Positions 16,169 through 24,957 of a stretch of DNA of 64,000 nt are shown one piece after another. Origin of the DNA: Halomonas stenophila (GTDB lineage Bacteria > Pseudomonadota > Gammaproteobacteria > Pseudomonadales > Halomonadaceae); NCBI RefSeq assembly GCF_014192275.1, contig NZ_JACHXR010000014.1, positions 41,673 through 105,672 on the forward strand, written 5' to 3'. Under the pieces are notes generated by a model. The model was not told the DNA's origin, ran no database searches, and saw nothing but the letters and a program-made list of their open reading frames with translations. Position numbers and translations under genes: made by a program. How positions within the stretch are numbered: the stretch's first letter is position 1; the number at the start of each line of letters is the position of its first letter.

Positions 16169-17494
16169 ATGACCCAGACACCGCCACGCACCCGCGGCCT
16201 TCATGAGCTCTATGCCGAGGACCCCGAGGCCGCCGACAGGCTGCTGTGGGATCGTGAAGTGGACCCGGTGACCCGCCGCGGCTTCCTCAAGCGCTCCAGC
16301 CTGCTGGCCATGGCCGCGGCCGTGGGGGGCAGCATCCCCTTCGCCCACCAGATGCCCGGCGGCCTGATTCCCGCCGCCCTGGCCCAGAGCGAGGAACCCT
16401 TCCGCCTGACCGGCAAGGAGGGGCTGACCGTCCTCAACGACCGCCCCATCAACGCCGAGACGCCCCCCCACCTGCTCGACGACGACGTGACCCCCGGCCG
16501 GGTCATGTTCGTGCGCAACAACGGCATCCCCCCGGCGGTGGAGGCCATCGACGTCGAGGCCTGGCAACTCGAGGTCGCCGGGGAGTCCTGCGTGAATCCA
16601 CAGAGCTTCTCCATCGCCGAGCTCAAGCAGACGTTCGAGCACCATACCTACCAGCTGCAGGTGGAATGCGGCGGCAACGGCCGCAGCGAGTACGTGCCCT
16701 CGGCGAGCGGCAACCAGTGGACCACCGGCGCCGTGGCCTGTCCACGCTTCACCGGCGCGCGGCTGCGCGACGTGCTGGAGGCCTGCGGCATCGCCGACGA
16801 CGCCGTCTATATCGGCTACTACGGCGCCGACAGCCATGTCAGCGGCGACCCCGAGCGGGACCCCATTTCCCGGGGGGTCCCCATGGCGAAGGCGCTGGAG
16901 GACGAGTCGCTGATCGCCTGGGCGATGAACGGCGAGGACATTCCCTACCTCAACGGCCACCCCCTGCGCCTGGTCTGCGGCGGCTGGCCGGGGTCGGTCT
17001 CGGGCAAGTGGCTGAACCGCATCGTGATCCGCAACCAGAAGCACGACGGCACCAAGATGGGCGCGCCCTCCTACAGCGTGCCCAAGCATCCGGTCGCGCC
17101 CGGCACCGAGGTGCCGCTGGAGGACTTCGAGACCATCCAGTCCATGCCGGTGAAGTCGCTGGTGACCTTCCCGAAATCGGGCGTCACGCATTCCCTGGAC
17201 GAACCGCTGACGGTGCGGGGACACGCCTGGGCCGGGGATCTCGCGGTCGAGGCCGTGCATGTCTCCATCGATTTCGGCGCCACCTGGCAGCCGGCCGAAC
17301 TCAAGGCGGCGCCCAACCGGCTCGCCTGGCAGCGCTGGACGAGCGCGGTGGAGTTCCCCGAACCCGGTTACTACGAGGTCTGGGCCAGGGCCACCGATAG
17401 CCAGGGACGCGCCCAGCCGATGGTGGTACCGGGCTGGAATCCCAAGGGCTATCTCAACAACGCCTGCCACCGCATCGCCGTCCAGGTGGCATAG
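16169..17494 (+). CDS. Tat-exported molybdenum sulfite dehydrogenase (SorA/SoxC-like)
   Basis: This 441-residue protein has a Tat signal (TRRGFLKRSSLLAM, about residues 35-50) and the sulfite-oxidase fold: a molybdopterin domain with the metal-ligand Cys167 in QVECGGNGRS, a CGGWPGSVSGKWLNRI segment and a C-terminal dimerisation domain with RGHAWAGD and SIDFGATW. It oxidises sulfite to sulfate in the periplasm. A single-heme cytochrome c gene follows after eight bases, as in SorAB. The long N-terminus before the twin arginines is unusual but is shared by SoxC-type proteins. Without soxD, the SorA-like assignment is favoured. Confidence 0.87.
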   Translation: MTQTPPRTRGLHELYAEDPEAADRLLWDREVDPVTRRGFLKRSSLLAMAAAVGGSIPFAHQMPGGLIPAALAQSEEPFRLTGKEGLTVLNDRPINAETPPHLLDDDVTPGRVMFVRNNGIPPAVEAIDVEAWQLEVAGESCVNPQSFSIAELKQTFEHHTYQLQVECGGNGRSEYVPSASGNQWTTGAVACPRFTGARLRDVLEACGIADDAVYIGYYGADSHVSGDPERDPISRGVPMAKALEDESLIAWAMNGEDIPYLNGHPLRLVCGGWPGSVSGKWLNRIVIRNQKHDGTKMGAPSYSVPKHPVAPGTEVPLEDFETIQSMPVKSLVTFPKSGVTHSLDEPLTVRGHAWAGDLAVEAVHVSIDFGATWQPAELKAAPNRLAWQRWTSAVEFPEPGYYEVWARATDSQGRAQPMVVPGWNPKGYLNNACHRIAVQVA

Positions 17495-17502
17495 GGGGTC
17501 CC

Positions 17503-17880
17503 ATGACGATCACGCTACCCGTGCGGCCGTTGCTGCTGGCCCTGGCCCTGCTCGTTCCCCCGGGCGCGGCCGCCCAGGAGACCGACCCCGAGAGCGGCCT
17601 GGTCAAGGCCGAGGGATGGGAGGTGGTCAAGGCCAACTGCACGGTCTGCCATTCCGCCCAACTGGTCACCCAGAACAGCGGCTCGCGCAACCATTGGGAG
17701 AAGCTCATCCGCTGGATGCAGGAGACACAGGGCTTGTGGCAGTTCCGACCCGAGATGGAGGCCACCATCCTCGATTACCTGGCGGAGCATTACGGCCCCA
17801 AGGAGGGCGCCCGGCGCCCTCCTCTGCCCCGTCAACTGATGCCGGACAACCCCTACGCGTCAGGCGATGATGCCGGCTGA
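17503..17880 (+). CDS. Small periplasmic cytochrome c, likely electron acceptor of the sulfite dehydrogenase
   Basis: This 125-residue protein has a signal peptide (MTITLPVRPLLLALALL...GAAAQE) and one CxxCH heme site (NCTVCHS, Cys46). A possible axial Met lies in MQETQGLW or further C-terminal. It directly follows the molybdoenzyme with an eight-base gap and a GGGG-type ribosome site, so it probably forms the SorB-like partner that passes electrons to the respiratory chain. The proline-rich C-terminus ending DDAG is not conserved in the family. Confidence 0.85.
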   Translation: MTITLPVRPLLLALALLVPPGAAAQETDPESGLVKAEGWEVVKANCTVCHSAQLVTQNSGSRNHWEKLIRWMQETQGLWQFRPEMEATILDYLAEHYGPKEGARRPPLPRQLMPDNPYASGDDAG

Positions 17881-18081
17881 TCCAGCAGGCCAGCCTCCAG
17901 CCGCTCGGCCGATGGATCCCGGGGCAATCCGGAACCTCGGCGCACTATCGTCTGTCACCGAAGTCGCCTGTCACTGAACTGGCCAGCCGGCGGTATCGCT
18001 CCGGGTGATGTTCATACCCTGAGCCAGATCGGATCGTCGGCGGCTGGTTACCATGGAGTCACGATCCCAGGGACGACCACG

Positions 18082-19689
18082 ATGAATCGACGCGACTTCC
18101 TGAGAGCCGGCACCATCCTCGGCGGTGCCTTCCTGCCCCTCTCTCCCCTGCTCGCCGCTACTTCACGGCGAATCCCCACCACCGGCCCCCGCGAGCCCTT
18201 CGATCATGCCTGGCTCAAGGGCCTGGCCCGTCGCCTCTCCGAGCAGCCCCCACGGGAGGCCCCTCCCGAGTTGCCGGCGACACTCGAGGACCTGAGCTGG
18301 GACCAGTACCAGGCCATCGGCTTTCGTCCCGATCACGCCCTCTGGGCCCAGGACGAGGAGGCCCCCTTTCGGGCCCAGCTGTTTCACCTTGGCCGAAATT
18401 TCAAGCAGCCGGTAAGGATCTACACCCTTCGCGACGGCCAGGCTCAGGAGATCGCCTACGACCCGGCGATGTTCGACTTCGGTGCCTCCGGCATCGAGGG
18501 CGAGAGACTCGACGAGCGCCTGGGCTTCGCCGGCTTCCGGCTCCACCACCGGGACGACTGGCAACGGGATATCGCCGCCTTCCTCGGTGCCAGCTACTTC
18601 CGCGCGGTCAGTGACTCCCTGCAATACGGCTTGTCGGCGCGCGGCCTGGCCATCGACACCGCCATGAACCGCCCCGAGGAATTTCCCGACTTCACCCGCT
18701 TCTGGCTGGAGCGACCCGGCGACGGAGAGGCCGTCGATGTCTATGCCCTACTCGAGTCGCCCAGCGTCACCGGCGCCTATCGTTTCCGGATCCGTAACCC
18801 GGAAGCCGGCGTGGTCATGGACGTGGACGCCGCCCTCTACCCACGCCAGCGCATCGAGCGCTTGGGCATCGCCCCGCTGACCAGCATGTACCTGGTCGGC
18901 GAGAACGACCGCGACGCCGGCTGGGACTGGCGTCCCGAGATCCACGACTCCGACGGCCTGGCGATGCACACCGGCGATGGCGAATGGCTGTGGCGCCCGC
19001 TCACCAACCCGCGCCAGTTGCGCTTCAATGCCTACGCCGACACCAACCCCCGCGGTTTCGGCCTGGTCCAGCGTGACCACGACTTCGACCACTACCAGGA
19101 CGACGGCGTCTTCTACGACCGCCGGCCCAGCCTGTGGGTCGAACCCAAGGGCGACTGGGGCGCCGGCTCGGTGCAGTTGACGGAGATCCCGGCCCTCGAC
19201 GAGACCTTCGACAACATCGTCGCCTTCTGGCACCCCGAGGCCCCCGCCGAACCCGGCCAGGAGATGCGGTTCGGCTACCGCCTGTACTGGCACGCCTACC
19301 CGCCACACCAGCCGCCCCGGGCACGCTGCGTCGCCACCCGCACCGGCCTGGGCGGGGTCGTCGGTCAGCCTCGTGAGTACTTCAGCTGGCGCTTCGTGGT
19401 CGACTTCCGGGGCGGCCCCTTCCCCCTCGATGACCGGGCAGACCTCGAGGTCGAGCCGGTCATCGAGACCTCCGCGGGCCGCGTCGAGCTCACCTCGGCC
19501 CGCCCCCTGGAGGCGATCCAGGGCTATCGGGCGATGTTCGATGTCATTCCCCCGGACGATGGCACCGAGCCGATCAATCTGCGCCTCTATCTGGAGGGCG
19601 ACGACCAACCGCTGACCGAGATCTGGATCTACCAGTGGACGCCGCCGCCCGCCGAGGAGCGGAAGCTTCACAACCCCGCCCACCTGTGA
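18082..19689 (+). CDS. opgD: Periplasmic glucan biosynthesis protein, OpgD/OpgG (MdoG) family
   Basis: This 535-residue protein has a Tat-type N-terminus (MNRRDFLRAGTILGG), which favours OpgD over the Sec-exported OpgG. The MdoG fold is clear: LSWDQYQAIGFRPDHALW, FQAQLFHLGRNF-like FRAQLFHLGRNFK, YFRAVSDSLQYGLSARGLA, RRPSLWVEPKGDWGAG and FDNIVAFWHPEAP. It acts on osmoregulated periplasmic glucan backbones. No opgH glycosyltransferase gene is adjacent. The 201 bases upstream contain two 11-bp direct repeats (17952-17962 and 17968-17978) of unknown role. Confidence 0.88.
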   Translation: MNRRDFLRAGTILGGAFLPLSPLLAATSRRIPTTGPREPFDHAWLKGLARRLSEQPPREAPPELPATLEDLSWDQYQAIGFRPDHALWAQDEEAPFRAQLFHLGRNFKQPVRIYTLRDGQAQEIAYDPAMFDFGASGIEGERLDERLGFAGFRLHHRDDWQRDIAAFLGASYFRAVSDSLQYGLSARGLAIDTAMNRPEEFPDFTRFWLERPGDGEAVDVYALLESPSVTGAYRFRIRNPEAGVVMDVDAALYPRQRIERLGIAPLTSMYLVGENDRDAGWDWRPEIHDSDGLAMHTGDGEWLWRPLTNPRQLRFNAYADTNPRGFGLVQRDHDFDHYQDDGVFYDRRPSLWVEPKGDWGAGSVQLTEIPALDETFDNIVAFWHPEAPAEPGQEMRFGYRLYWHAYPPHQPPRARCVATRTGLGGVVGQPREYFSWRFVVDFRGGPFPLDDRADLEVEPVIETSAGRVELTSARPLEAIQGYRAMFDVIPPDDGTEPINLRLYLEGDDQPLTEIWIYQWTPPPAEERKLHNPAHL

Positions 19690-19774
19690 GGGCCACGCTT
19701 GCCCGACCGGCCGGTAGCGGGGACTCGTGACCTGGCACTGGGGGCTTGCCTTTGGCCCCGGGCGAGCCTTCGGC

Positions 19775-19816
19775 TTGCAGACAGAGGTGCCGCCTTTATA
19801 CTGCATATAGATACAG
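19775..19816 (+). promoter_or_regulatory. LexA-controlled promoter of the radical SAM gene
   Basis: CTGCATATAGATACAG at 19801-19816 fits the LexA pattern CTG-N10-CAG and differs from the ideal CTGTATATATATACAG at two positions. A matching promoter overlaps it: TTGCAG (19775-19780), a 16-base spacer, and TATACT (19797-19802). LexA bound here would cover the -10 element and the start site. The box ends three bases before the ATG at 19820, so the transcript is probably nearly leaderless or translation uses the ATG at 19835. Confidence 0.75.
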
Positions 19817-19819
19817 ATA

Positions 19820-20902
19820 ATGAGCGACGCCGCCATGGCCATTCGTCATCCCTCGCTGCCGCACAAGGGTCGCGGTGCCACCTATGACCCCGCCAATCGT
19901 TTCGCGCCGTCTCACAGCGAGGCGATCGACGACGGCTGGTGGCAGGAGGCCACCCCGCCGCGGCTGGCCACCGAGGTGGCGGAGGAGCGCGCGCGCAGCG
20001 CCCTGGCGTGGAACACCTCACCGGACCTGCCCTTCGACCGTTCCCTGAATCCGTACCGCGGCTGCGAACATGGCTGCATCTACTGCTACGCCCGGCCGAG
20101 CCACGCCTACTGGGACCTCTCTCCCGGGCTGGACTTCGAGACCCGCCTGATCGCCCGCTCCGGCCTGGTCGAGCGGCTCGAGGAGGAACTCGCCAGGCCG
20201 GGCTACGTCTGCCGGTCGATCAACCTCGCCGGCAACACCGATGCCTACCAGCCGCTGGAGGCCGAGCGTGGCACGACCCGCCGGGTACTGGCCTTCCTGC
20301 TGGAGTGCCGCCACCCGGTCACCCTGGTCACCAAGAGCGCGCTGATCCTGCGTGACCTCGACCTGCTGTCGGCGCTCGCCGAGCGCCGGCTGGTGCGGGT
20401 GATGGTCAGCCTGACCAGCCTCGATCGCGACCTCAAGCGTGCCCTGGAGCCGCGGGCGGCGGCGCCGGAGGCGCGCCTCAAGGTGATCTCGCGGCTGGCC
20501 GGCGCCGGCGTGCCGGTGGGGACCCTGGTCGCCCCGGTGATTCCGGGGCTCACCGACCATGAGCTGGAACGGCTGATGACGGCCGCCCGGGAGGCCGGCG
20601 CGACCAATGCCGGCTGGATGCTGCTGCGCCTGCCCCGGGAGGTCGCCCCGCTGTTCGAGGCCTGGCTGGCCGAGCATTACCCCGAGCGGGCGGCCAGGGT
20701 GATGAGCCTGATCCGCCAGTGCCGGGGCGGACAGGCCTACGACGGCCGCTTCGGGCACCGCATGCGCGGCCAGGGCGTGTTCGCCGAGTTGCTCGAGCAG
20801 CGCTTTCGCAAGACCTACCGCCGGCTCGGCTTCCCCGGCGATGCGCCGCTGGATACCACGACCTTCCGGCCGCCACGGCGCCAGGGGGAGCTCTTCGAGT
20901 GA
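19820..20902 (+). CDS. PA0069-family radical SAM protein, probably SOS-induced
   Basis: This 360-residue protein has the iron-sulfur motif Cys82-x3-Cys86-x2-Cys89 in RGCEHGCIYCYARPSHAYW, followed by LDFETRLIARSGL, GNTDAYQPLEAERG and TLVTKSALILRDLDLLS, as in the SplB-related PA0069 family. Radical SAM chemistry on nucleic acid is plausible but the reaction is unknown. A LexA box immediately upstream indicates DNA-damage induction. From memory, the P. aeruginosa homologue is in the LexA regulon, which agrees. The start is ambiguous: ATG 19820 has no ribosome-binding site because the LexA box occupies that position. ATG 19835 (MAIRHPSLPHKG) is the alternative. Confidence 0.88.
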   Translation: MSDAAMAIRHPSLPHKGRGATYDPANRFAPSHSEAIDDGWWQEATPPRLATEVAEERARSALAWNTSPDLPFDRSLNPYRGCEHGCIYCYARPSHAYWDLSPGLDFETRLIARSGLVERLEEELARPGYVCRSINLAGNTDAYQPLEAERGTTRRVLAFLLECRHPVTLVTKSALILRDLDLLSALAERRLVRVMVSLTSLDRDLKRALEPRAAAPEARLKVISRLAGAGVPVGTLVAPVIPGLTDHELERLMTAAREAGATNAGWMLLRLPREVAPLFEAWLAEHYPERAARVMSLIRQCRGGQAYDGRFGHRMRGQGVFAELLEQRFRKTYRRLGFPGDAPLDTTTFRPPRRQGELFE

Positions 20903-20941
20903 CCCTGTCCGCTGTCGCGACGCGGCCGGCGAGGGAGTACG

Positions 20942-22510
20942 TCACTCGCGCTTGCCATCGACCAGGCGGCTCAGGTTGAGGGGATTGTCATCCCGCAGGG
21001 CCTCGGGCAGCAGGCCCTCCGGCAGGTTCTGGTAGCACACCGGGCGCAGGAAGCGCCGGATGGCGGCGCTGCCCACCGAGGTGGTGCGGCTGTCGGACGT
21101 GGCCGGGAAGGGCCCGCCGTGGACCATGGCATGGCACACCTCCACCCCGGTCGGCCAGCCGTTGACCAGCACCCGGCCGGCGCGGCGCTCGAGGGTCGGC
21201 AAGAGGGCGCGGGCGGCCTCCAGGTCGGCGTCGTCCATCTGCAGCGTGATGGTCAGTTGGCCTTCCAGTTGCTCCGCCACGGCACGCATCTCGTCGAGGT
21301 CCTCGCACTCGATCACCAGCGACGACGATCCGAAGACCTCGGCCTGCAGCGCCTCGCTGGACAGGAAGTCCGCCGCGCGGGCCGAGAACAGCGCCGACTG
21401 GCCCTCATGGGGGCCCACGGCGGGGACACCCCGCGCGATCTCGCGTGCCACGGCGGCCAGCTGACTGACGCCATCCCCGTAGGCGGCGTGAATCCCCGGG
21501 GTAAGCATGGTCTGGGCAGGACTCTTCTGCACGACCGCCCCGGCGGCGGCAACGAACGCCTCCAGCGCCTCCCCCTTCACGCCGATCACCAGGCCCGGGT
21601 TGGTGCAGAACTGCCCCGCGCCCAGGTTGAGCGAGGCGACGAAGCCGGACGCGATGTCCTGTCCGCGCGCCTTGAGCGCCTCGGGCAGCAGGAACACCGG
21701 GTTGATCGAGCTCATCTCGGCATACACCGGGATCGGCTGGGGGCGCGCCTGGGCGGTGGCCATCAGCGCCAGTCCCCCGGCACGCGAGCCGGTGAACCCG
21801 ACGGCCTGGATGTGCGGGTCGGCGACCAGCGCCTGGCCAATCTCGTTGCCCGCGCCGAACAGCAGCGAGAACACGCCCTCGGGCAGCTCGCACTCGGCCA
21901 CGGCGGCCTGCACGGCGCGACCGACCAGCTCGGAGGTACCGGGATGGGCGGCATGGGCCTTGACCACCACGGGACAGCCGGCGGCCAGTGCCGACGCCGT
22001 ATCTCCCCCGGCCACGCTGAAGGCCAGCGGGAAGTTGCTGGCCCCGAAGACCCCCACCGGGCCCAGGGCGACATGGCGCTGGCGGAGGTCGACCCGTGGC
22101 ATCGGCTGCCGCTCGGGCTGCGCCGGGTCGATCCGCACATCCAGCCACTCGCCGGCCCGTACCACCGAGGCGAACAGGCGCAGCTGGCCGCAGGTGCGTC
22201 CCCGCTCGCCTTCCAGGCGCGCCTGGGGCAGGCCGGTCTCGGCCATGCCGCGCTCGATCAAGGCATCGCCCAGCGCCTCGATCTCGGCGGCGATAGTCTC
22301 CAGGAAGCTCGCGCGGGCTTCCAGGGAGCTCTCGCGATAGTCATCGAAGGCCTCCCAGGCCAGCCGGCAGGCCCGGGCCACCTCTTCCGGATCGAGACCG
22401 GGATAGTCGGGGGCAATGGGGACGCCGGTCGCGGGATCGATGGTGCGGATGACGGCCTGGCCGCCGGTCACGGCCTTCTGGCCGATCAAAGAGGTACCTT
22501 GGGGTATCAT
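20942..22510 (-). CDS. 2,5-dioxovalerate (alpha-ketoglutarate semialdehyde) dehydrogenase
   Basis: This 522-residue aldehyde dehydrogenase has [22 protein letters not shown], a catalytic Cys in [14 protein letters not shown] and the general-base region [14 protein letters not shown]. The SSINPVF and GQFCTNPGL variants are typical of the ketoglutarate semialdehyde subgroup. It is the last step of the kdgD-gudD pathway, giving 2-oxoglutarate. It has a good ribosome site (AAGGGAG). Its ATG overlaps the stop of a broken GntR-type regulator gene (ATGA at 22507-22510), implying past translational coupling. Position at the end of the operon fits the pathway order. Confidence 0.9.
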   Translation of the reverse strand: MIPQGTSLIGQKAVTGGQAVIRTIDPATGVPIAPDYPGLDPEEVARACRLAWEAFDDYRESSLEARASFLETIAAEIEALGDALIERGMAETGLPQARLEGERGRTCGQLRLFASVVRAGEWLDVRIDPAQPERQPMPRVDLRQRHVALGPVGVFGASNFPLAFSVAGGDTASALAAGCPVVVKAHAAHPGTSELVGRAVQAAVAECELPEGVFSLLFGAGNEIGQALVADPHIQAVGFTGSRAGGLALMATAQARPQPIPVYAEMSSINPVFLLPEALKARGQDIASGFVASLNLGAGQFCTNPGLVIGVKGEALEAFVAAAGAVVQKSPAQTMLTPGIHAAYGDGVSQLAAVAREIARGVPAVGPHEGQSALFSARAADFLSSEALQAEVFGSSSLVIECEDLDEMRAVAEQLEGQLTITLQMDDADLEAARALLPTLERRAGRVLVNGWPTGVEVCHAMVHGGPFPATSDSRTTSVGSAAIRRFLRPVCYQNLPEGLLPEALRDDNPLNLSRLVDGKRE

Positions 22511-22760
22511 GCGGGTCTCCCTTGGTTTTCCTGATACTGCTCATACAGGTGCCGGGCATGCTCTCGCTCAGTTGTTCGAAGAACCGATCGAAGAAGGGAT
22601 TCTGCGTCGCCTGGGCGATGGCTTGATGAAACTCGAAGTCCTCGACTCTCGCCTGGGACTTGGCGGCATGCGCCCCGAGCTGATCGGCGACATGCACGGC
22701 CAGGCTGCCCTGGCCTGAGGTGATCCGGGTCACCAGCGACTCCAGCCGGGCGCTGTCCGC
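22507..22760 (-). pseudogene. Remnant of a GntR/FadR-type regulator (FCD domain)
   Basis: On the minus strand, one frame (about 22757-22560) encodes DSARLESLVTRI and then DFEFHQAIAQATQNPFFDRF, the metal-binding helix region of FCD domains. A second frame then gives [17 protein letters not shown] and stops at 22507, overlapping the dehydrogenase start as ATGA. The N-terminal winged helix is missing, the interior is shortened and the two parts are out of frame. This looks like a decayed operon regulator whose C-terminus is still in place. A working regulator of the same family elsewhere could now control the operon. Confidence 0.6.
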
Positions 22761-22832
22761 CTTCCGGGACGCCTTCTCGCTCACGGCCTTTCTCCTGTCG
22801 ATCGATACGCATCGCGCATGGTCACTCCCCTT

Positions 22833-22880
22833 TCTCGAGACGATTCTCGAGACGATTCTCGAGACGATTCTCGAGACGGT
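22833..22880. repeat. Four tandem 12-bp repeats (TCTCGAGACGAT)
   Basis: Units lie at 22833-22844, 22845-22856, 22857-22868 and 22869-22880; the last differs at one base (GGT for GAT). Each unit contains the palindrome TCTCGAGA. The array is between the GntR remnant and the small membrane-protein gene, in otherwise ordinary intergenic sequence. The length is a multiple of three and no stop appears in the minus frame. It may be a slippage product, a protein-binding array or part of the decayed regulator region. Confidence 0.9.
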
Positions 22881-22912
22881 CATCGTTGCGTATCAGCCCC
22901 CGCGCCACCTCA

Positions 22913-23065
22913 TCACAGCAACATGAGCCAGATGATGAGGCCGGTGGCCACCAGGCCGGCGATCTCCGGCCAGAAGCCGAAGCGGAACTGGTTGACCTCT
23001 TCCGGTGAATCGCTGATGGTCAGCTCGTCGTCCTGGCGGGTCAGGTCGTCGTTGCGCATCTTCAT
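22913..23065 (-). CDS. Unrecognised 50-residue single-span membrane protein in the TRAP operon
   Basis: The ORF starts MKMRNDDLTRQDDELT and has a perfect AGGAGG ribosome site six bases upstream, so it is very likely translated. It begins 12 bases after the dctM stop. The N-terminal half is hydrophilic and acidic (SDSPEEVNQF). The C-terminal half is one membrane segment (GLVATGLIIWLMLL) ending at the very C-terminus, which suggests an N-in tail-anchored-like topology. I do not recognise the family. Its position implies a role with the TRAP carrier, for example assembly or stability, but this is inference. Confidence 0.7.
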   Translation of the reverse strand: MKMRNDDLTRQDDELTISDSPEEVNQFRFGFWPEIAGLVATGLIIWLMLL

Positions 23066-23077
23066 GATCGATACCTC

Positions 23078-24394
23078 CTAGCCGAACATCAGGTTGGGTA
23101 GCCACAGCGCCAGTTGCGGGAAGAACAGCACCAGCGCCATGCCGACCACCTGCAGGGCGATGAAGGGCAGCACCGCGCGGAAGATGTGCTGAAGCTCGAC
23201 GCCCTCGGGCGCCACGCTCTTGAGGAAGAAGCAGGCCGGGCCGAACGGCGGCGAGAGGTAGTAGATCTGGATGTTCATGGCGAACAGCACGCCGAACCAC
23301 ACCGGGTCATAGCCCAGGCCCACCACCACCGGAGCGAAGATCGGCACGGTGATGAAGATGATCGCGATCCACTCGAGGAAGGTCCCCAGCACCATGACGA
23401 TCAGCATCATGATGGCGATCACGGCCAGCGGCGGCACATCGAGGCCCTGCAGGAAGTTGGTCAGGAAGCTGACGCCCCCGATCAGATTGTAGATGCCCAC
23501 CAGGCTCACCGCCCCGAGCACCAGCCAGATGATCGAGCCCACGGTCAGCGCCGTCTGGCGCATGGCATCCCGGATCATCCGGTAGGAGAACTGCTTGAGG
23601 ATCGCGGCAACGATCATCGCCCCCACTGCGCCCATGGCGGCGGCCTCGGTCACCGTGGTGATGCCGGTGTAGATGGCCCCCAGCACGCAGCCGATCAGGA
23701 TGAACGGCAGGACCGCCCCCTTGAGATACTTGAGGCGCTTGTACAGCGGCAGCGCGGTCTCGGGGATGTCGTTGATCGGTGCCAGCGCCGGATTGAGGCG
23801 GCAACGGATCAGGATATAGGTGATGTAGATGGCGGCCAGGACCATGCCCGGCACGGCGCCGGCAGCGAACAGCTTGGTGATCGACACCTGGGCGGCCAGG
23901 CCGTAGACGATCATCACCACCGAGGGTGGAATCAGCGTGGCCAGGGCGCCGGCGGCGCAGATGATGCCGATCGACAGGTTGCGGTCGTAGCCCAGGCGCA
24001 GCATCTGCGGCAGGGCGATCAGGCCCAGCATGACGATCTCGCCGCCCATGATGCCGCTCATCGCGGCGAGGATCACCGCGACCACGCAGGTCTGCACGGC
24101 CACCGAGCCGCGTGCGCGCCCCCCGAGGATCGACATGCTGTCGAACAGCGAGTGGGCGATGCCCGAGCGTTCCAGCACGTTGGCCATGAACACGAAGAAC
24201 GGCACCGCGACCAGCTCGTACTTCTCGAGCACGTGATAGACGTTGGACGCGACCAGGAAGAGGCCATCCGGGCCGTAGTAGATCAGCGCGGTGACCACCG
24301 ACACCGTCAGCGTGGTGACCCCCAACGGGATGCCGAAGGCCATCAGCGCCAGCAGGGCCAGCACGATCAACAGGGTGACGGCTTCGATACCCAT
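23078..24394 (-). CDS. TRAP transporter large permease subunit (DctM family)
   Basis: This 438-residue protein has about 12 membrane segments. It has the DctM hallmarks AFGIPLGVTTLTVS, VPFFVFMANVLERSGIA, ILAAMSGIMGGEIVMLG, GALATLIPPSVVMIVYG and YLSPPFGPACFFLKSVAP. It is the sodium-coupled carrier of the tripartite system. Its ATG overlaps the dctQ stop by one base (TAATG). Operon context predicts glucarate, galactarate or another hexarate as substrate. A second DctM at the right edge of the window has similar sequence blocks but is a different gene. Confidence 0.92.
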   Translation of the reverse strand: MGIEAVTLLIVLALLALMAFGIPLGVTTLTVSVVTALIYYGPDGLFLVASNVYHVLEKYELVAVPFFVFMANVLERSGIAHSLFDSMSILGGRARGSVAVQTCVVAVILAAMSGIMGGEIVMLGLIALPQMLRLGYDRNLSIGIICAAGALATLIPPSVVMIVYGLAAQVSITKLFAAGAVPGMVLAAIYITYILIRCRLNPALAPINDIPETALPLYKRLKYLKGAVLPFILIGCVLGAIYTGITTVTEAAAMGAVGAMIVAAILKQFSYRMIRDAMRQTALTVGSIIWLVLGAVSLVGIYNLIGGVSFLTNFLQGLDVPPLAVIAIMMLIVMVLGTFLEWIAIIFITVPIFAPVVVGLGYDPVWFGVLFAMNIQIYYLSPPFGPACFFLKSVAPEGVELQHIFRAVLPFIALQVVGMALVLFFPQLALWLPNLMFG

Positions 24395-24906
24395 TATTCG
24401 GCCTCTCCCTTGGCCTGGTCCTCGAACCAGTGGACCACGTTGGCGAGCAGCTGCAGGAGATAGAGGAAGGCTCCCACCACTAGGGTCGGCTTGAGGTAGG
24501 CCGGCAGCAGCGGGTTGAACGAGCTGCCGCTGCGCTCGCCGCCATGCAGCGCCATCATCGCCGGTTCCCAGGTGGCCCAGATCAGCGCGGACAGGGCGAA
24601 GATCGCCACCCCCAACGAGACCAGCTCCATCTTCTTCCACACGTGGGCGGGCACCACCAGCTCCATCATGGTGATGGCGATGTGCCGCTTGCGCTGGGTG
24701 ACATAGCCGCTGGTCATCACCCAGCCGGTGGCACACAGTGCCATGACCGTCTCGAAGGTCCATTGGGTCGGCGCATCGAAGACATAGCGCATGACCACCT
24801 CGAGGGCGGACAGCACGATGCAGGTGAAGAACAGCACGGCACAGGCATAGCCGATGAAGGCACTGATCCGGTCCATGCCCGCCGCCAGTCGGCTGAGTAG
24901 TCGCAT
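24394..24906 (-). CDS. TRAP transporter small permease subunit (DctQ family)
   Basis: This 170-residue inner-membrane protein has four membrane segments, ALEVVMRYVFDAPTQWTFE (the conserved RY-W-E pattern after the first spans) and a RKRHIAITMMEL segment. It pairs with DctM. It lies downstream of a strong terminator that separates it from dctP, so it is probably made at a lower level than the binding protein. The substrate is inferred from the neighbouring hexarate enzymes. Confidence 0.9.
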   Translation of the reverse strand: MRLLSRLAAGMDRISAFIGYACAVLFFTCIVLSALEVVMRYVFDAPTQWTFETVMALCATGWVMTSGYVTQRKRHIAITMMELVVPAHVWKKMELVSLGVAIFALSALIWATWEPAMMALHGGERSGSSFNPLLPAYLKPTLVVGAFLYLLQLLANVVHWFEDQAKGEAE

Positions 24907-24922
24907 AGCAGACTCCAGTCAG

Positions 24923-24957
24923 AAAAAGGACCACGGCAACGCCCGTTGCCGTGGTCC
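24923..24957 (-). terminator. Intra-operon rho-independent terminator between dctP and dctQ
   Basis: A perfect stem of about 13-14 base pairs (GGACCACGGCAACG at 24928-24941 and its complement at 24944-24957) is followed, on the minus strand, by TTTTTCT. It begins 13 bases after the dctP stop. Because dctQ and dctM have no promoter that I can identify in the remaining gap, it probably acts as a partial terminator that sets a high ratio of binding protein to membrane subunits. Confidence 0.85.

Noticed and set aside
22833..22880. Possible CRISPR array
   Set aside because: The units are contiguous 12-bp tandem repeats without spacers, and no cas genes are present.
23114..24463. A 449-codon plus-strand frame opposite dctM
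   Set aside because: It is a shadow of the DctM gene, with low-complexity His, Gln and Asp content and no ribosome site.
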